A stretch of 33,834 nt of DNA, taken from contig CANFJL010000018.1 in the NCBI GenBank assembly GCA_947447525.1, positions 1 through 33,834 of the forward strand, read 5' to 3'. Position 1 is the first letter of the stretch, and each line of letters opens with the position of its first letter. Below, piece after piece: positions 25,667 through 32,393 of this stretch. The position numbers and the translations under genes are program-made. This stretch comes from Flavobacteriales bacterium (lineage in GTDB: Bacteria > Bacteroidota > Bacteroidia > Flavobacteriales_D > Crocinitomicaceae). The notes under the pieces are model-generated. The model worked only from the letters and a program-made list of their open reading frames with translations. It did no database searches and was not told the DNA's origin.

Positions 25667-26848
25667 TTAAAAACTATATCCTAAACCTAACTTAATAAAA
25701 TGACCATTGATGGATTGAATTGGACTCACTGATGATTGATTTTGGTTCAAATGATAGGTGTAATCCAGCTTTATAATGACCCCGTTTACTGGTAAATAAC
25801 TAAATCCACTAATCAAATAATGCTGCTTGATCATACTTGAAATTGATTTTCTACCCATCGTAAAATTCATGTCTAAGAATTCATATCTTGAGAAAACACG
25901 AAATGTTCTTGCTTCGGTTTTTACTAAATTATAAGCCAATTCTAAGTAGGAACCCAACATTTTTTCAGGTGTATTGTTGTTGTATGCAGCATTAATTTTT
26001 TCCGCTGAAGGAATCTGTACAAAAGTCACTAATGTTTTGGCTTGAAATCGATTTCCTAAATACTGTATGTTAAATTCTGATAAAGAAACAGCTGTTCCAA
26101 AGACGCCATTATTCAACATCAAACTATCAGCAACTGCTTTTGAAATTCCTGCTGAACCTCCAAAATAGGAGGATATTTGGCTTCTTAAATTTCCTTTGTA
26201 ATACAACAAAGATCCAGTTAATGCTAGTGAAGATGCGTTGGCATTACTTCCCTCATATCTCCCTCCTCGTATGCCATTTCCCGCTTCAAAATTTGCCGAA
26301 GACAAACCATTAACAAGAGCTAAGGAATAATTCAATCCAGCTATTTTATTACTGTACCCATATAAAGAAAGTCCCAATTCTCGCCAAGTTGATGGAATAA
26401 TATACTTCTCTACCATCGTGCGTTCGTTTCCGTTAAAAGTTGTAGGTAGATGATTCTCATTAATGATTCCAATTCTTGGAATGATCAATCCCGCCGAGAT
26501 ATAATTGTTACGATTGAGATTAAATTTTATAAAGGCTTGCTCTAATGCCAATTCTCCACCCACTGCTCCCCCTTCAATTTTAGCGTCCTCAATTTCTAAT
26601 TCAGAAAAGAAGGAAATTTTATTATTGAATTTGTGTCCAATAAATAAGATAACCCTGTCAACATTAATTGATGCAGATTTATCTTTTAAATTATTGGCAT
26701 ATTTAAAACTCCCATAACCAGAAATAACGGTTGCTGATTTTGAAGCAATTAATCCAGAATTTAAAGAATCTTCTCTAGTGATAACTTGTGCAGTGTAATT
26801 AAAGGAAAGACAACAAATAAATAGAAGTGGAATGAAATGTTTACGCAT
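25667..26848 (-). CDS. Outer-membrane beta-barrel porin-like protein
   Basis: 393 residues. A signal peptide (about 1-20, ending YTAQ) is followed by amphipathic beta-strand patterns, for example VISGYGSFKYANN, RVILFIGHKFNNKISFFSELEIEDAKI and YISAGLIIPRIGIINENH. The last residues, HFIKLGLGYSF, end in the aromatic expected of an outer-membrane barrel. The order resembles phosphate-selective porin (OprO/OprP)-like proteins of Bacteroidota, but the substrate cannot be read from sequence. It forms an apparent operon with the downstream Rieske gene and has its own promoter with an overlapping palindrome. The upstream gene on the same strand encodes an iron transporter. Confidence 0.8.
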   Translation of the reverse strand: MRKHFIPLLFICCLSFNYTAQVITREDSLNSGLIASKSATVISGYGSFKYANNLKDKSASINVDRVILFIGHKFNNKISFFSELEIEDAKIEGGAVGGELALEQAFIKFNLNRNNYISAGLIIPRIGIINENHLPTTFNGNERTMVEKYIIPSTWRELGLSLYGYSNKIAGLNYSLALVNGLSSANFEAGNGIRGGRYEGSNANASSLALTGSLLYYKGNLRSQISSYFGGSAGISKAVADSLMLNNGVFGTAVSLSEFNIQYLGNRFQAKTLVTFVQIPSAEKINAAYNNNTPEKMLGSYLELAYNLVKTEARTFRVFSRYEFLDMNFTMGRKSISSMIKQHYLISGFSYLPVNGVIIKLDYTYHLNQNQSSVSPIQSINGHFIKLGLGYSF

Positions 26849-26865
26849 GATATTTTTATTTGCAG

Positions 26866-26897
26866 CAAAATTAGAATCATTCTAAATAAGCCGCAAT
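26866..26897 (-). promoter_or_regulatory. Promoter of the porin-Rieske operon
   Basis: On the minus strand TAATTTTG (26873-26866) matches TAnnTTTG exactly, and ATTG (26897-26894) stands 20 bases upstream as a partial -33 box. The -7 box ends 17 bases before the porin ATG. Confidence 0.5.
26871..26885. promoter_or_regulatory. 7-1-7 palindrome overlapping the porin promoter; candidate Fur/PerR-family operator
   Basis: TTAGAAT-c-ATTCTAA is a perfect 15-base palindrome with seven-base arms and a single central base. This geometry is that of Fur-superfamily sites (PerR TTATAATnATTATAA; Fur TGATAATnATTATCA). It overlaps the -7 element on the minus strand and extends into the spacer, where a repressor would block RNA polymerase. 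The identity of the regulator is inference. Confidence 0.5.
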
Positions 26898-26914
26898 ACC
26901 ATTTTTGTGGTATT
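26895..26914. other. Stem-loop between the VIT1 and porin genes
   Basis: AATACCA (26895-26901) and TGGTATT (26908-26914) form a perfect seven-pair stem with a six-base loop, four bases beyond the minus-strand stop of the transporter gene. On the minus strand no T-run follows, so it may be a 3' stabilising or partially terminating structure rather than a standard terminator. Its upstream edge touches the -33 position of the porin promoter. Confidence 0.45.
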
Positions 26915-26918
26915 TATT

Positions 26919-28019
26919 TTATCCTGCTAATGAAATGCCAATAAAATGTCCAATTCCAAAAGTAATGGCGGCTGCAATCAAGCCAAAAACAACCTGACGC
27001 ATTCCTGAATAAAGAACACTTTTTCCAGTAAATAAGGTAATACTAGCTCCAATAATAAACAATCCAACAGCACTGCTTGCAGCGGATAGGATAATAGCAT
27101 TCATTCCCCCCATAAAGAAAAATGGTAATACTGGTATAACTGCTCCAAAAGCAAAAAGCACGAAGGAGGTTATGGCCGCTTCCATCGCAGAGCCTTCCAA
27201 ATCCTCGGGATTGATTCCTAATTCTTCCTTTACCAGAATATCATGCGCTAAACTTTTATTTTGAATGATGTCTTTGGCCATAGATTTTGCTTGAACTTCT
27301 TCTATTCCTTTTGACATGTAAATAAGAACCAATTCTTTTTCTTCTCCTTCAGGATTCGTTTCCAATTCATCCATCTCTAATTGCATTTGATTTTCAAACA
27401 ATTCTTGAGAACTTTTGACAGAGATCCACTCCCCTAGCGCCATGGATAAAGCTCCGGCTAATAATCCAGCCAAACCTGTTAGTAACACTTCGTTTTGTCC
27501 GCTTGTAGCACCAGCAATCCCCATCACCAAACTAAAATTTGAAACCAATCCATCATTTCCACCAAGTACTGCTGCTCTTAATGCATTGCCGCCCACACTT
27601 CGATGACGCTTTTCAAAACGGGCCAAGGTTGTTCCAGAAATGTGCTTGTTGTTTTGAATGATATTCTTTAAAATGGTAACATGGGCCGTATCTGAAATAG
27701 AAGGCGCTGTTTGAGTTCTTTTTCTTGCTCCCACAACTGCAGACGAAATACTTTTCTCCGTGTCTAACAAGACCCCTAGGACATAATTATAACCGAAAAC
27801 TTTTCCTATTGTACGCAATGTTTTTGCCCGCAGTGATGGTCCAGGCAAATCTTTCTCCAGCATATTGTTTTTCTGAGCAAAGGCAACCGCATGACTCATT
27901 TCAATCGCACTCATTTGATGAAATACATCAGCTACATTGGAATCAGATTCATTTTCCGCTAAAATCTTGTACAAAAAACTAGCATCTATTTCCGTTTGAA
28001 TACTTTGTAAATCTATCAT
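26919..28019 (-). CDS. Ferritin-like/VIT1-family membrane protein, MbfA-like iron (Fe/Mn) transporter
   Basis: 366 residues in two parts. The N-terminal 140 residues resemble a rubrerythrin/ferritin-like (Er) domain; candidate di-iron ligands are E10 and the ExxH pair E40/H43 (SAIEMSHA). From about 145 (GGNALRAAVLGGNDGLVSNFSLVMGIAGA) the protein is a VIT1/CCC1-family transporter with GALSMALGEWISVKSSQELFE and further hydrophobic helices to the C-terminus. This Er-VIT1 arrangement is that of MbfA, which exports iron and protects against iron and peroxide stress in alpha-proteobacteria. The Er domain may be partial, so metal binding there needs confirmation. It precedes the porin-Rieske pair on the same strand, 70 bases away. 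Confidence 0.85.
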   Translation of the reverse strand: MIDLQSIQTEIDASFLYKILAENESDSNVADVFHQMSAIEMSHAVAFAQKNNMLEKDLPGPSLRAKTLRTIGKVFGYNYVLGVLLDTEKSISSAVVGARKRTQTAPSISDTAHVTILKNIIQNNKHISGTTLARFEKRHRSVGGNALRAAVLGGNDGLVSNFSLVMGIAGATSGQNEVLLTGLAGLLAGALSMALGEWISVKSSQELFENQMQLEMDELETNPEGEEKELVLIYMSKGIEEVQAKSMAKDIIQNKSLAHDILVKEELGINPEDLEGSAMEAAITSFVLFAFGAVIPVLPFFFMGGMNAIILSAASSAVGLFIIGASITLFTGKSVLYSGMRQVVFGLIAAAITFGIGHFIGISLAG

Positions 28020-28143
28020 GATGGTTATTTTTTTTAAAGTTAGTTACTTTTCATCGAATTGGTAAGCTTATCTACTCAAGTGAAGTTATTATTTTTTGAT
28101 TGATCACTTTCTTACTACTATATATTTTCGTCATGATTTTAAA

Positions 28144-28151
28144 CAAAAATA
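28144..28151 (-). promoter_or_regulatory. Weak candidate -7 element for the VIT1-family gene
   Basis: The minus strand reads TATTTTTG (28151-28144), an exact TAnnTTTG, in the 266-base divergent space. It would imply a leader of about 120 bases, and no TTTG is found at the -33 position. Confidence 0.3.
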
Positions 28152-28273
28152 CATGCCGAAAAGAAAAGGGAATTGTCTTATCTTTTTTCGCTAGATTACA
28201 TCCAGCTCTATTGATATTTAACCCCTTCGGGCTAGGAAATATTCATGTGTTATAATTATCAACCGAGTAGCCC

Positions 28274-28281
28274 TATCTTTG
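28274..28281 (+). promoter_or_regulatory. -7 element four bases upstream of the DbpA-like start codon
   Basis: TATCTTTG (28274-28281) matches TAnnTTTG exactly and is followed by GCAGT and more coding sequence, with the ATG at 28286. Transcription would then begin at or very near the A of the ATG, giving a leaderless or nearly leaderless mRNA. A good -33 box is not visible. Confidence 0.45.
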
Positions 28282-28285
28282 CAGT

Positions 28286-29608
28286 ATGATAGATCAAAAT
28301 AAAAAAATAGAAGGAGTACTTTCAGCAATCGGATTTGAACGGTTAAATGACTTACAAAAAGAGGCACTTGAAAAAAGCTTCTCCAACAAAAACAATTTAA
28401 TTCTTTCTCAGACGGGATCCGGAAAGACCTTTGCGTTTTTATTGCCTTTGTTTTTAAAACTTGATCCAAATGTTAAGGCCACGCAAGCGGTCATATTGGC
28501 TCCTTCAAGAGAATTGGCCATTCAAATAGAAAGTGTTTTTCGCGCCATGAGAACCAATTTTAAAGTTTTGACTTGTTATGGTGGGCACGATATTCAGGTA
28601 GAGAAAAAAAGTTTAGTAGAAGCTCCGGCGGTCTTAATTGGAACTCCAGGTAGAATTTGCGATCATATTACCAGAAACACAGTAGATTTATCGCAGGTAA
28701 AGCAATTTATTGTTGATGAATACGACAAGAGTTTAGAATTTGGCTTTGAGGAACAAATCAAATTTATTTATCAAGAATTTAGAAATCTAGACGCCATCAC
28801 CTTAGTTTCTGCTACCGAGCACGAAGAATTTCCAACTTATCTATCCTTCAAAGAGGCTGGAATCATCAATCATCTTTCAAATTCCATTGATCCAGATATC
28901 ACTTTTTGGCAATTTCCAGTGAGAAACACCAACAAATTTGATCGCTTATTTGATTTGCTTTGCTCCTTCCAAGGTGAATTGAGTATTGTGTTTTGTAACT
29001 TCAGAGAAGCAACAGAAAGTGTTTGTGCGCATTTGAGTGAAAAAGGCTATGAATCGGTGGTCTATCACGGTGGAATGGAACAAGATGAACGCGAACGGGC
29101 CTTGATTAAATTTAGAAACGGTACCTTTCATACTTTAATATGTACAGATTTAGGATCTCGTGGACTAGACATTCCAGAAATTCAACATGTTGTTCATTTT
29201 CAATTTCCTCAAAATGAAGCGGCCTTTATTCACAGAAACGGTCGAACGGCCAGGATGAAATCTAATGGGTCCTCTTACCTACTGGTCAACAAAGAAGATC
29301 ATGTTCCTGATTATCTATCGCTTACTCCAAAAGAGTTTAAATTAACCGATACGCAAAGCGCTCCGACCGTGAGTCCGTGGATTACTATTTATTTTAGTGG
29401 AGGAAAAAAAGATAAAATCAATAAAATTGATATTGTCGGATTTTTAAGTCAAAAAGGCGGTTTGGGTAAAGACGATATTGGCTTGATTATAGTGCAAGAT
29501 TTCAGCACTCATGTAGCGGTAAAGCGAAAAAACATTCAAGCGCTATTGGAGAAAATCAAACCTGAAAAAGTCAAAGGAAAGAAATTGAAAATTGAGATTT
29601 CAAGGTGA
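28286..29608 (+). CDS. DbpA-like DEAD-box RNA helicase with DEYD motif II
   Basis: 440 residues. The Q motif (GFERLNDLQKEAL), motif I SQTGSGKT (41-48), APSRELAIQ, TPGR, SAT and the C-terminal helicase motifs (TDLGSRGLDIPEIQHVVHFQFP, HRNGRTARM) are intact. Motif II reads DEYD (144-147) in place of DEAD; the catalytic Asp-Glu pair is kept. The last 75 residues (TIYFSGGKKDKINKIDIVGFL...) match the DbpA RNA-binding domain, which in E. coli DbpA targets helix 92 of 23S rRNA during 50S assembly. A role in ribosome assembly is therefore likely but inferred. Single gene, divergent from the VIT1 gene. Confidence 0.92.
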   Translation: MIDQNKKIEGVLSAIGFERLNDLQKEALEKSFSNKNNLILSQTGSGKTFAFLLPLFLKLDPNVKATQAVILAPSRELAIQIESVFRAMRTNFKVLTCYGGHDIQVEKKSLVEAPAVLIGTPGRICDHITRNTVDLSQVKQFIVDEYDKSLEFGFEEQIKFIYQEFRNLDAITLVSATEHEEFPTYLSFKEAGIINHLSNSIDPDITFWQFPVRNTNKFDRLFDLLCSFQGELSIVFCNFREATESVCAHLSEKGYESVVYHGGMEQDERERALIKFRNGTFHTLICTDLGSRGLDIPEIQHVVHFQFPQNEAAFIHRNGRTARMKSNGSSYLLVNKEDHVPDYLSLTPKEFKLTDTQSAPTVSPWITIYFSGGKKDKINKIDIVGFLSQKGGLGKDDIGLIIVQDFSTHVAVKRKNIQALLEKIKPEKVKGKKLKIEISR

Positions 29609-29716
29609 GGCTTACAGCATTGGAAGTAGGAGAAAATAGTAGCGGGACATATTTTAAGTGAAAAAGCGCTCATAATATCCGTAGTCCGTTTGACGATTTA
29701 TAACTATATTTAAATA

Positions 29717-30541
29717 ATGAATTCTATTAAATTATTTGAAAGTAAAAACATCCGCTCTGTTTGGAATGAAGTGGAAGAAAAGTGGTATTTCGTTGTCGAG
29801 GATGTGATTGCCATTTTAACAGACAGCAAAGATCCAAAGCAATATATTAAACGCATGCGCATACGGGATTCAGAACTTTCAAAAGGATGGGTACAATTTG
29901 TACCTACCCTTAAAGTTGAAACAAAAGGTGGCCTTCAGAAAATGGGGTGTTCTGATGCAAAGGGTTTACTTAGGATAATTCAATCAATTCCTTCTCCAAA
30001 AGCTGAACCATTCAAACTTTGGCTTGCACAAGTTGGCTCAGAAAGATTAGAAGAAATCGAAAATCCAGAATTAGCAATTCAACGTACTAGAGAAATATAC
30101 AAACTCAAAGGATACTCTGATGAATGGGTTGAAAAACGCATGCGCAGTATTGCGATCCGTGAAGAACTTACCGATGAATGGTCTCAGAGTGGTGTTAAAG
30201 CACAAAAAGAATATGCAATTCTTACAGCTCAAATCTCTAAGGCAGCATTTGGTTTAACGCCATCAGAATATAAAGAAGTAAAGAATTTAAAGAGAGAAAA
30301 TCTTAGGGACCACATGACGGATCTCGAATTAATCTTTTCTATGCTTGGTGAAGCATCTACTACTGCCATTGTTAAAACTCAAAATCCAAAAGGGTTTACA
30401 GAAAACAAAAAGGCAGCAAAACAAGGAGGCGATGTTGCCGGAAATGCCCGTAAGGAATTAGAAATCAAGACCGGTCAAAAAGTTGTTTCAACGACGAATT
30501 ATATAGTTTTAGAAGAAAAAAAGCAAAAGAAATTTAAATAA
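29717..30541 (+). CDS. Bro-N domain protein resembling DNA-damage-inducible protein DinD
   Basis: 274 residues. Residues about 1-110 form a Bro-N (BRO family N-terminal) domain: KNIRSVWNEVEEKWYFVVEDVIAILTDSKDP...YIKRM. The C-terminal part (LIFSMLGEASTTAIVKTQNPKGFTENKKAAKQGGDVAGNARKELEIKTGQKVVS) resembles E. coli DinD, an SOS-induced protein reported to inhibit RecA. Related Bro-N proteins in prophages act as antirepressors. No phage genes are nearby and no LexA-like operator was recognised upstream. The gene stands at the left edge of the cassette-like region and may mark accessory DNA. Confidence 0.8.
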   Translation: MNSIKLFESKNIRSVWNEVEEKWYFVVEDVIAILTDSKDPKQYIKRMRIRDSELSKGWVQFVPTLKVETKGGLQKMGCSDAKGLLRIIQSIPSPKAEPFKLWLAQVGSERLEEIENPELAIQRTREIYKLKGYSDEWVEKRMRSIAIREELTDEWSQSGVKAQKEYAILTAQISKAAFGLTPSEYKEVKNLKRENLRDHMTDLELIFSMLGEASTTAIVKTQNPKGFTENKKAAKQGGDVAGNARKELEIKTGQKVVSTTNYIVLEEKKQKKFK

Positions 30542-30603
30542 TGACTAAATTCAAAACTCCTCATAAAATGAGGTTTAGTCAAGCCATTTGCGAGGTAAGC
30601 CTC
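30542..30603 (+). other. Stem-loops downstream of the DinD-like gene
   Basis: Directly after the stop, TGACTAAA (30542-30549) pairs with TTTAGTCA (30574-30581), enclosing a second stem CCTCAT (30559-30564) with ATGAGG (30568-30573). A short GAGG/CCTC hairpin follows (30592-30603). No T-run follows the large stem, so it is not a standard intrinsic terminator, but it may end or stabilise the transcript. Confidence 0.45.
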
Positions 30604-30672
30604 AAAAAACGGGGGATATATATAAGTTATGCCTCATTGTAGGGCGACACAAAAAACAGACAAAAATTAAGA

Positions 30673-31386
30673 ATGAAGAAAGCTATAATAATTGGGGCGA
30701 CATCTGGAATAGGTAAAGGACTTGCAAAACTTTTGGCTGACAACAATTATAAAATTGGCTTGACAGGAAGACGCGTTGAATTGCTAAATGAATTAAAAAA
30801 CGAGAATCCAAATTTTTATATAAAATCATTTGACATTAATGATACAAATGTTGTTGGACAGAAATTAGATGAACTTACCACAGAACTTGGCGGACTTGAT
30901 TTATTAATTATTAGTTCGGGCATTGGCGACATAAATGAGAACCTAGACTTTGAAATAGAAAAGCGAACAATAGACACGAATGTATTAGGTTTTACTTGTG
31001 TTGCAGATTGGACTTTTAACTATTTAGAAAAACAAAAATCAGGACATTTAGTTGCAATAAGTTCCATTGGCGGACTTCGTGGTAGCAGAAACGCACCTGC
31101 ATACAATGCGACAAAAGCCTATCAAATAAATTATTTAGAAGGGCTAAGACAGAAAGCAACAAAACTTAAAGAACCGATTTTTGTAACAGACATTCGACCA
31201 GGACTTGTTGATACAGAAATGGCAAAAGGCGAAGGTTTGTTTTGGGTAATGCCTGTTGAAAAAACGGTTAGACAAATTTACAAAGCAATTATTAGCAAAA
31301 AAAAGGTTGCTTATGTTACAAAACGCTGGCGACTAATTGCGACAATATTAAAGCGAATACCGAGACCAATTTATGACAAAATGTAA
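30673..31386 (+). CDS. Short-chain dehydrogenase/reductase (SDR family), in cassette 1
   Basis: 237 residues. A classical SDR: cofactor-binding GATSGIG (8-14), catalytic Ser at 130/131 (AISSIGG) and YNATK with Y144 and K148. The usual NNAG motif reads ISSG. A basic residue in GRR (about 32-34) suggests NADP preference. The C-terminal 25 residues are basic and hydrophobic (WRLIATILKRIPRPIYDKM) and may touch the membrane. The substrate cannot be told. It is the only gene between the boundary at 30626 and the repeat starting at 31408, and no local-type promoter is seen. Confidence 0.85.
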   Translation: MKKAIIIGATSGIGKGLAKLLADNNYKIGLTGRRVELLNELKNENPNFYIKSFDINDTNVVGQKLDELTTELGGLDLLIISSGIGDINENLDFEIEKRTIDTNVLGFTCVADWTFNYLEKQKSGHLVAISSIGGLRGSRNAPAYNATKAYQINYLEGLRQKATKLKEPIFVTDIRPGLVDTEMAKGEGLFWVMPVEKTVRQIYKAIISKKKVAYVTKRWRLIATILKRIPRPIYDKM

Positions 31387-31407
31387 CGACAAAAATGAAC
31401 AACGAAG

Positions 31408-31561
31408 GCATAACACGGGTTTGGCAAAAGTGGCGGTTCAGAGCTCCGCAGACACATTTCACTTCGTGGCTGCTTCGCGGTGTGGTTAATCAAAGTTTGG
31501 TTCTCCGCATCAACATTTTTGGTGCAAATCGCCACCTTCGCCAAGCGCCGGAACGTTATGG
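31408..31561. repeat. attC-like imperfect inverted repeat A (154 bp)
   Basis: Outer arms GCATAAC (31408-31414) and GTTATGG (31555-31561) pair over CATAAC/GTTATG. Inner arms TTTGGCAAAAGTGGCG (31420-31435) and CGCCACCTTCGCCAAG (31530-31545) pair at 13 of 16 positions. The centre carries TGTGGTTAATCAAA (31481-31494), identical to repeat B. It lies between the SDR stop and the next gene. Length and two-box arm architecture fit attC recombination sites; the right core deviates from GTTRRRY at one or two bases. Confidence 0.55.
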
Positions 31562-31570
31562 GCAATTATT

Positions 31571-32221
31571 ATGAGACTTTTGACAATAATATTCACCTTT
31601 ATAAGTATTTCAGTCTTCGGACAGACAGAGAGAACAATTGCTAAATCAAGTATTGACACACTGACTTCCATTTCAGAATTTATTGGAGCAGGAAAAGATA
31701 CGTTTCATTACTTTTCATTAGTTGACACAAGTATTAATCAGTATAGACTTCCTGACAATTTTGTAAAACCAAAAAGATGGAATGAGGCAGAAAAATCAAG
31801 AACTGACCAAGAGTTTTATGGAGGAACATATCGAGACACTTTCGACCTCAAAGATGCTCTCGCAGCAATTGATACAGCGAAAAACTTATGGACACTCTGT
31901 GCCGCTAAAAGTTGGTGTCTAAAGAACTATAGTCAAGCATTTCCATTTCTTGTTTCGCGACTTACTATCAAAACAAAAGTAGGTTTGGAAAATACGGCTG
32001 ACTTGATTATCTGGGAAAGAATTGGTTCGGGTGATTTAAAATTCTATGGACATGGCGGAGGCATGCAAGAGGACATCTTTACAATTGCCGGGAGAGCATC
32101 TTGGATACTTAACGAGCTAACAGGAGAAGAATTTGCAGTTGTGCATTGTAGTATAACAGAAGTTCAAGCGAACGAATATAAAAGACTATGGACAGAATAT
32201 ATAATCGAACTGAAAAAATAA
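31571..32221 (+). CDS. Exported protein of unknown function, in cassette 2
   Basis: 216 residues. A signal peptide (about 1-18, MRLLTIIFTFISISVFGQ) predicts export; Bacteroidota signal peptides often end in a Q-start mature protein as here. The mature part has no motif I recognise. Features include a Cys pair (LCAAKSWC), a Gly-rich GHGGGMQEDIF and a conserved-looking GRASWILNELTGEEFAVVH. It starts only 10 bases after repeat A, so no promoter fits between; expression would depend on upstream transcription. Followed directly by repeat B. Function unknown. Confidence 0.7.
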   Translation: MRLLTIIFTFISISVFGQTERTIAKSSIDTLTSISEFIGAGKDTFHYFSLVDTSINQYRLPDNFVKPKRWNEAEKSRTDQEFYGGTYRDTFDLKDALAAIDTAKNLWTLCAAKSWCLKNYSQAFPFLVSRLTIKTKVGLENTADLIIWERIGSGDLKFYGHGGGMQEDIFTIAGRASWILNELTGEEFAVVHCSITEVQANEYKRLWTEYIIELKK

Positions 32222-32235
32222 CTGACTATAACAGC

Positions 32236-32357
32236 ACCTAACCAAAAGGCGGGTTTTCGTGTTCCAAAGACAGTTTTGTGGTTAATCAAACATTAGTTTT
32301 TCAAATCAAGGTTTGTGGTAAAAGTCCCGCCCGTCGGGTAGCTGCAAACCGTTATGT
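32236..32357. repeat. attC-like imperfect inverted repeat B (122 bp)
   Basis: The left arm ACCTAAC (32236-32242) fits the RYYYAAC consensus exactly; the right arm GTTATGT (32351-32357) fits GTTRRRY except at one base. The inner arms GGCGGG..TTTT (32248-32257) and AAAA..CCCGCC (32320-32331) pair with a two-base bulge. The stretch between right inner arm and right core is longer than on the left, an asymmetry typical of attC. The 14-base TGTGGTTAATCAAA (32277-32290) is identical to repeat A. Confidence 0.55.
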
Positions 32358-32393
32358 GGGATTGCAAATACCAGAAGAATACCCAAAATATAT

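Larger units (their letters stand above)
30626..32357 (+). mobile_element. Candidate integron-like gene-cassette cluster (two cassettes, no integrase)
   Basis: GTTATG occurs at 30626, 31555 and 32351 and divides the sequence into two units. Unit 1 carries an SDR gene starting 47 bases after the boundary, unit 2 an unknown exported protein starting 16 bases after it. Each unit ends in an imperfect inverted repeat whose left end is xxxTAAC and right end GTTATG. The two repeats share an identical 14-base core. All genes lie on the same strand, and no promoter of the local type was found before either. This is the layout of integron cassettes with attC sites. The canonical right core is GTTRRRY; here the fifth base is T, so the match is imperfect. 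No integrase lies within the window. Confidence 0.5.

Noticed and set aside
27725..27982. Plus-strand frame of 85 codons
   Set aside because: Antisense to the ferritin-like part of the VIT1-family gene; no recognisable product.
28209..28235. CCC/GGG hairpin in the dbpA-VIT1 divergent space as a terminator
   Set aside because: Three-pair stem without a T-run on either strand, and no gene ends there.
28250..28264. TTATAAT-t-ATCAACC as a second PerR/Fur box near dbpA
   Set aside because: Only the left arm fits; the right arm is not complementary.
31371..31565. Minus-strand 64-codon frame across repeat A
   Set aside because: Created by the inverted repeat; no start context or homology.
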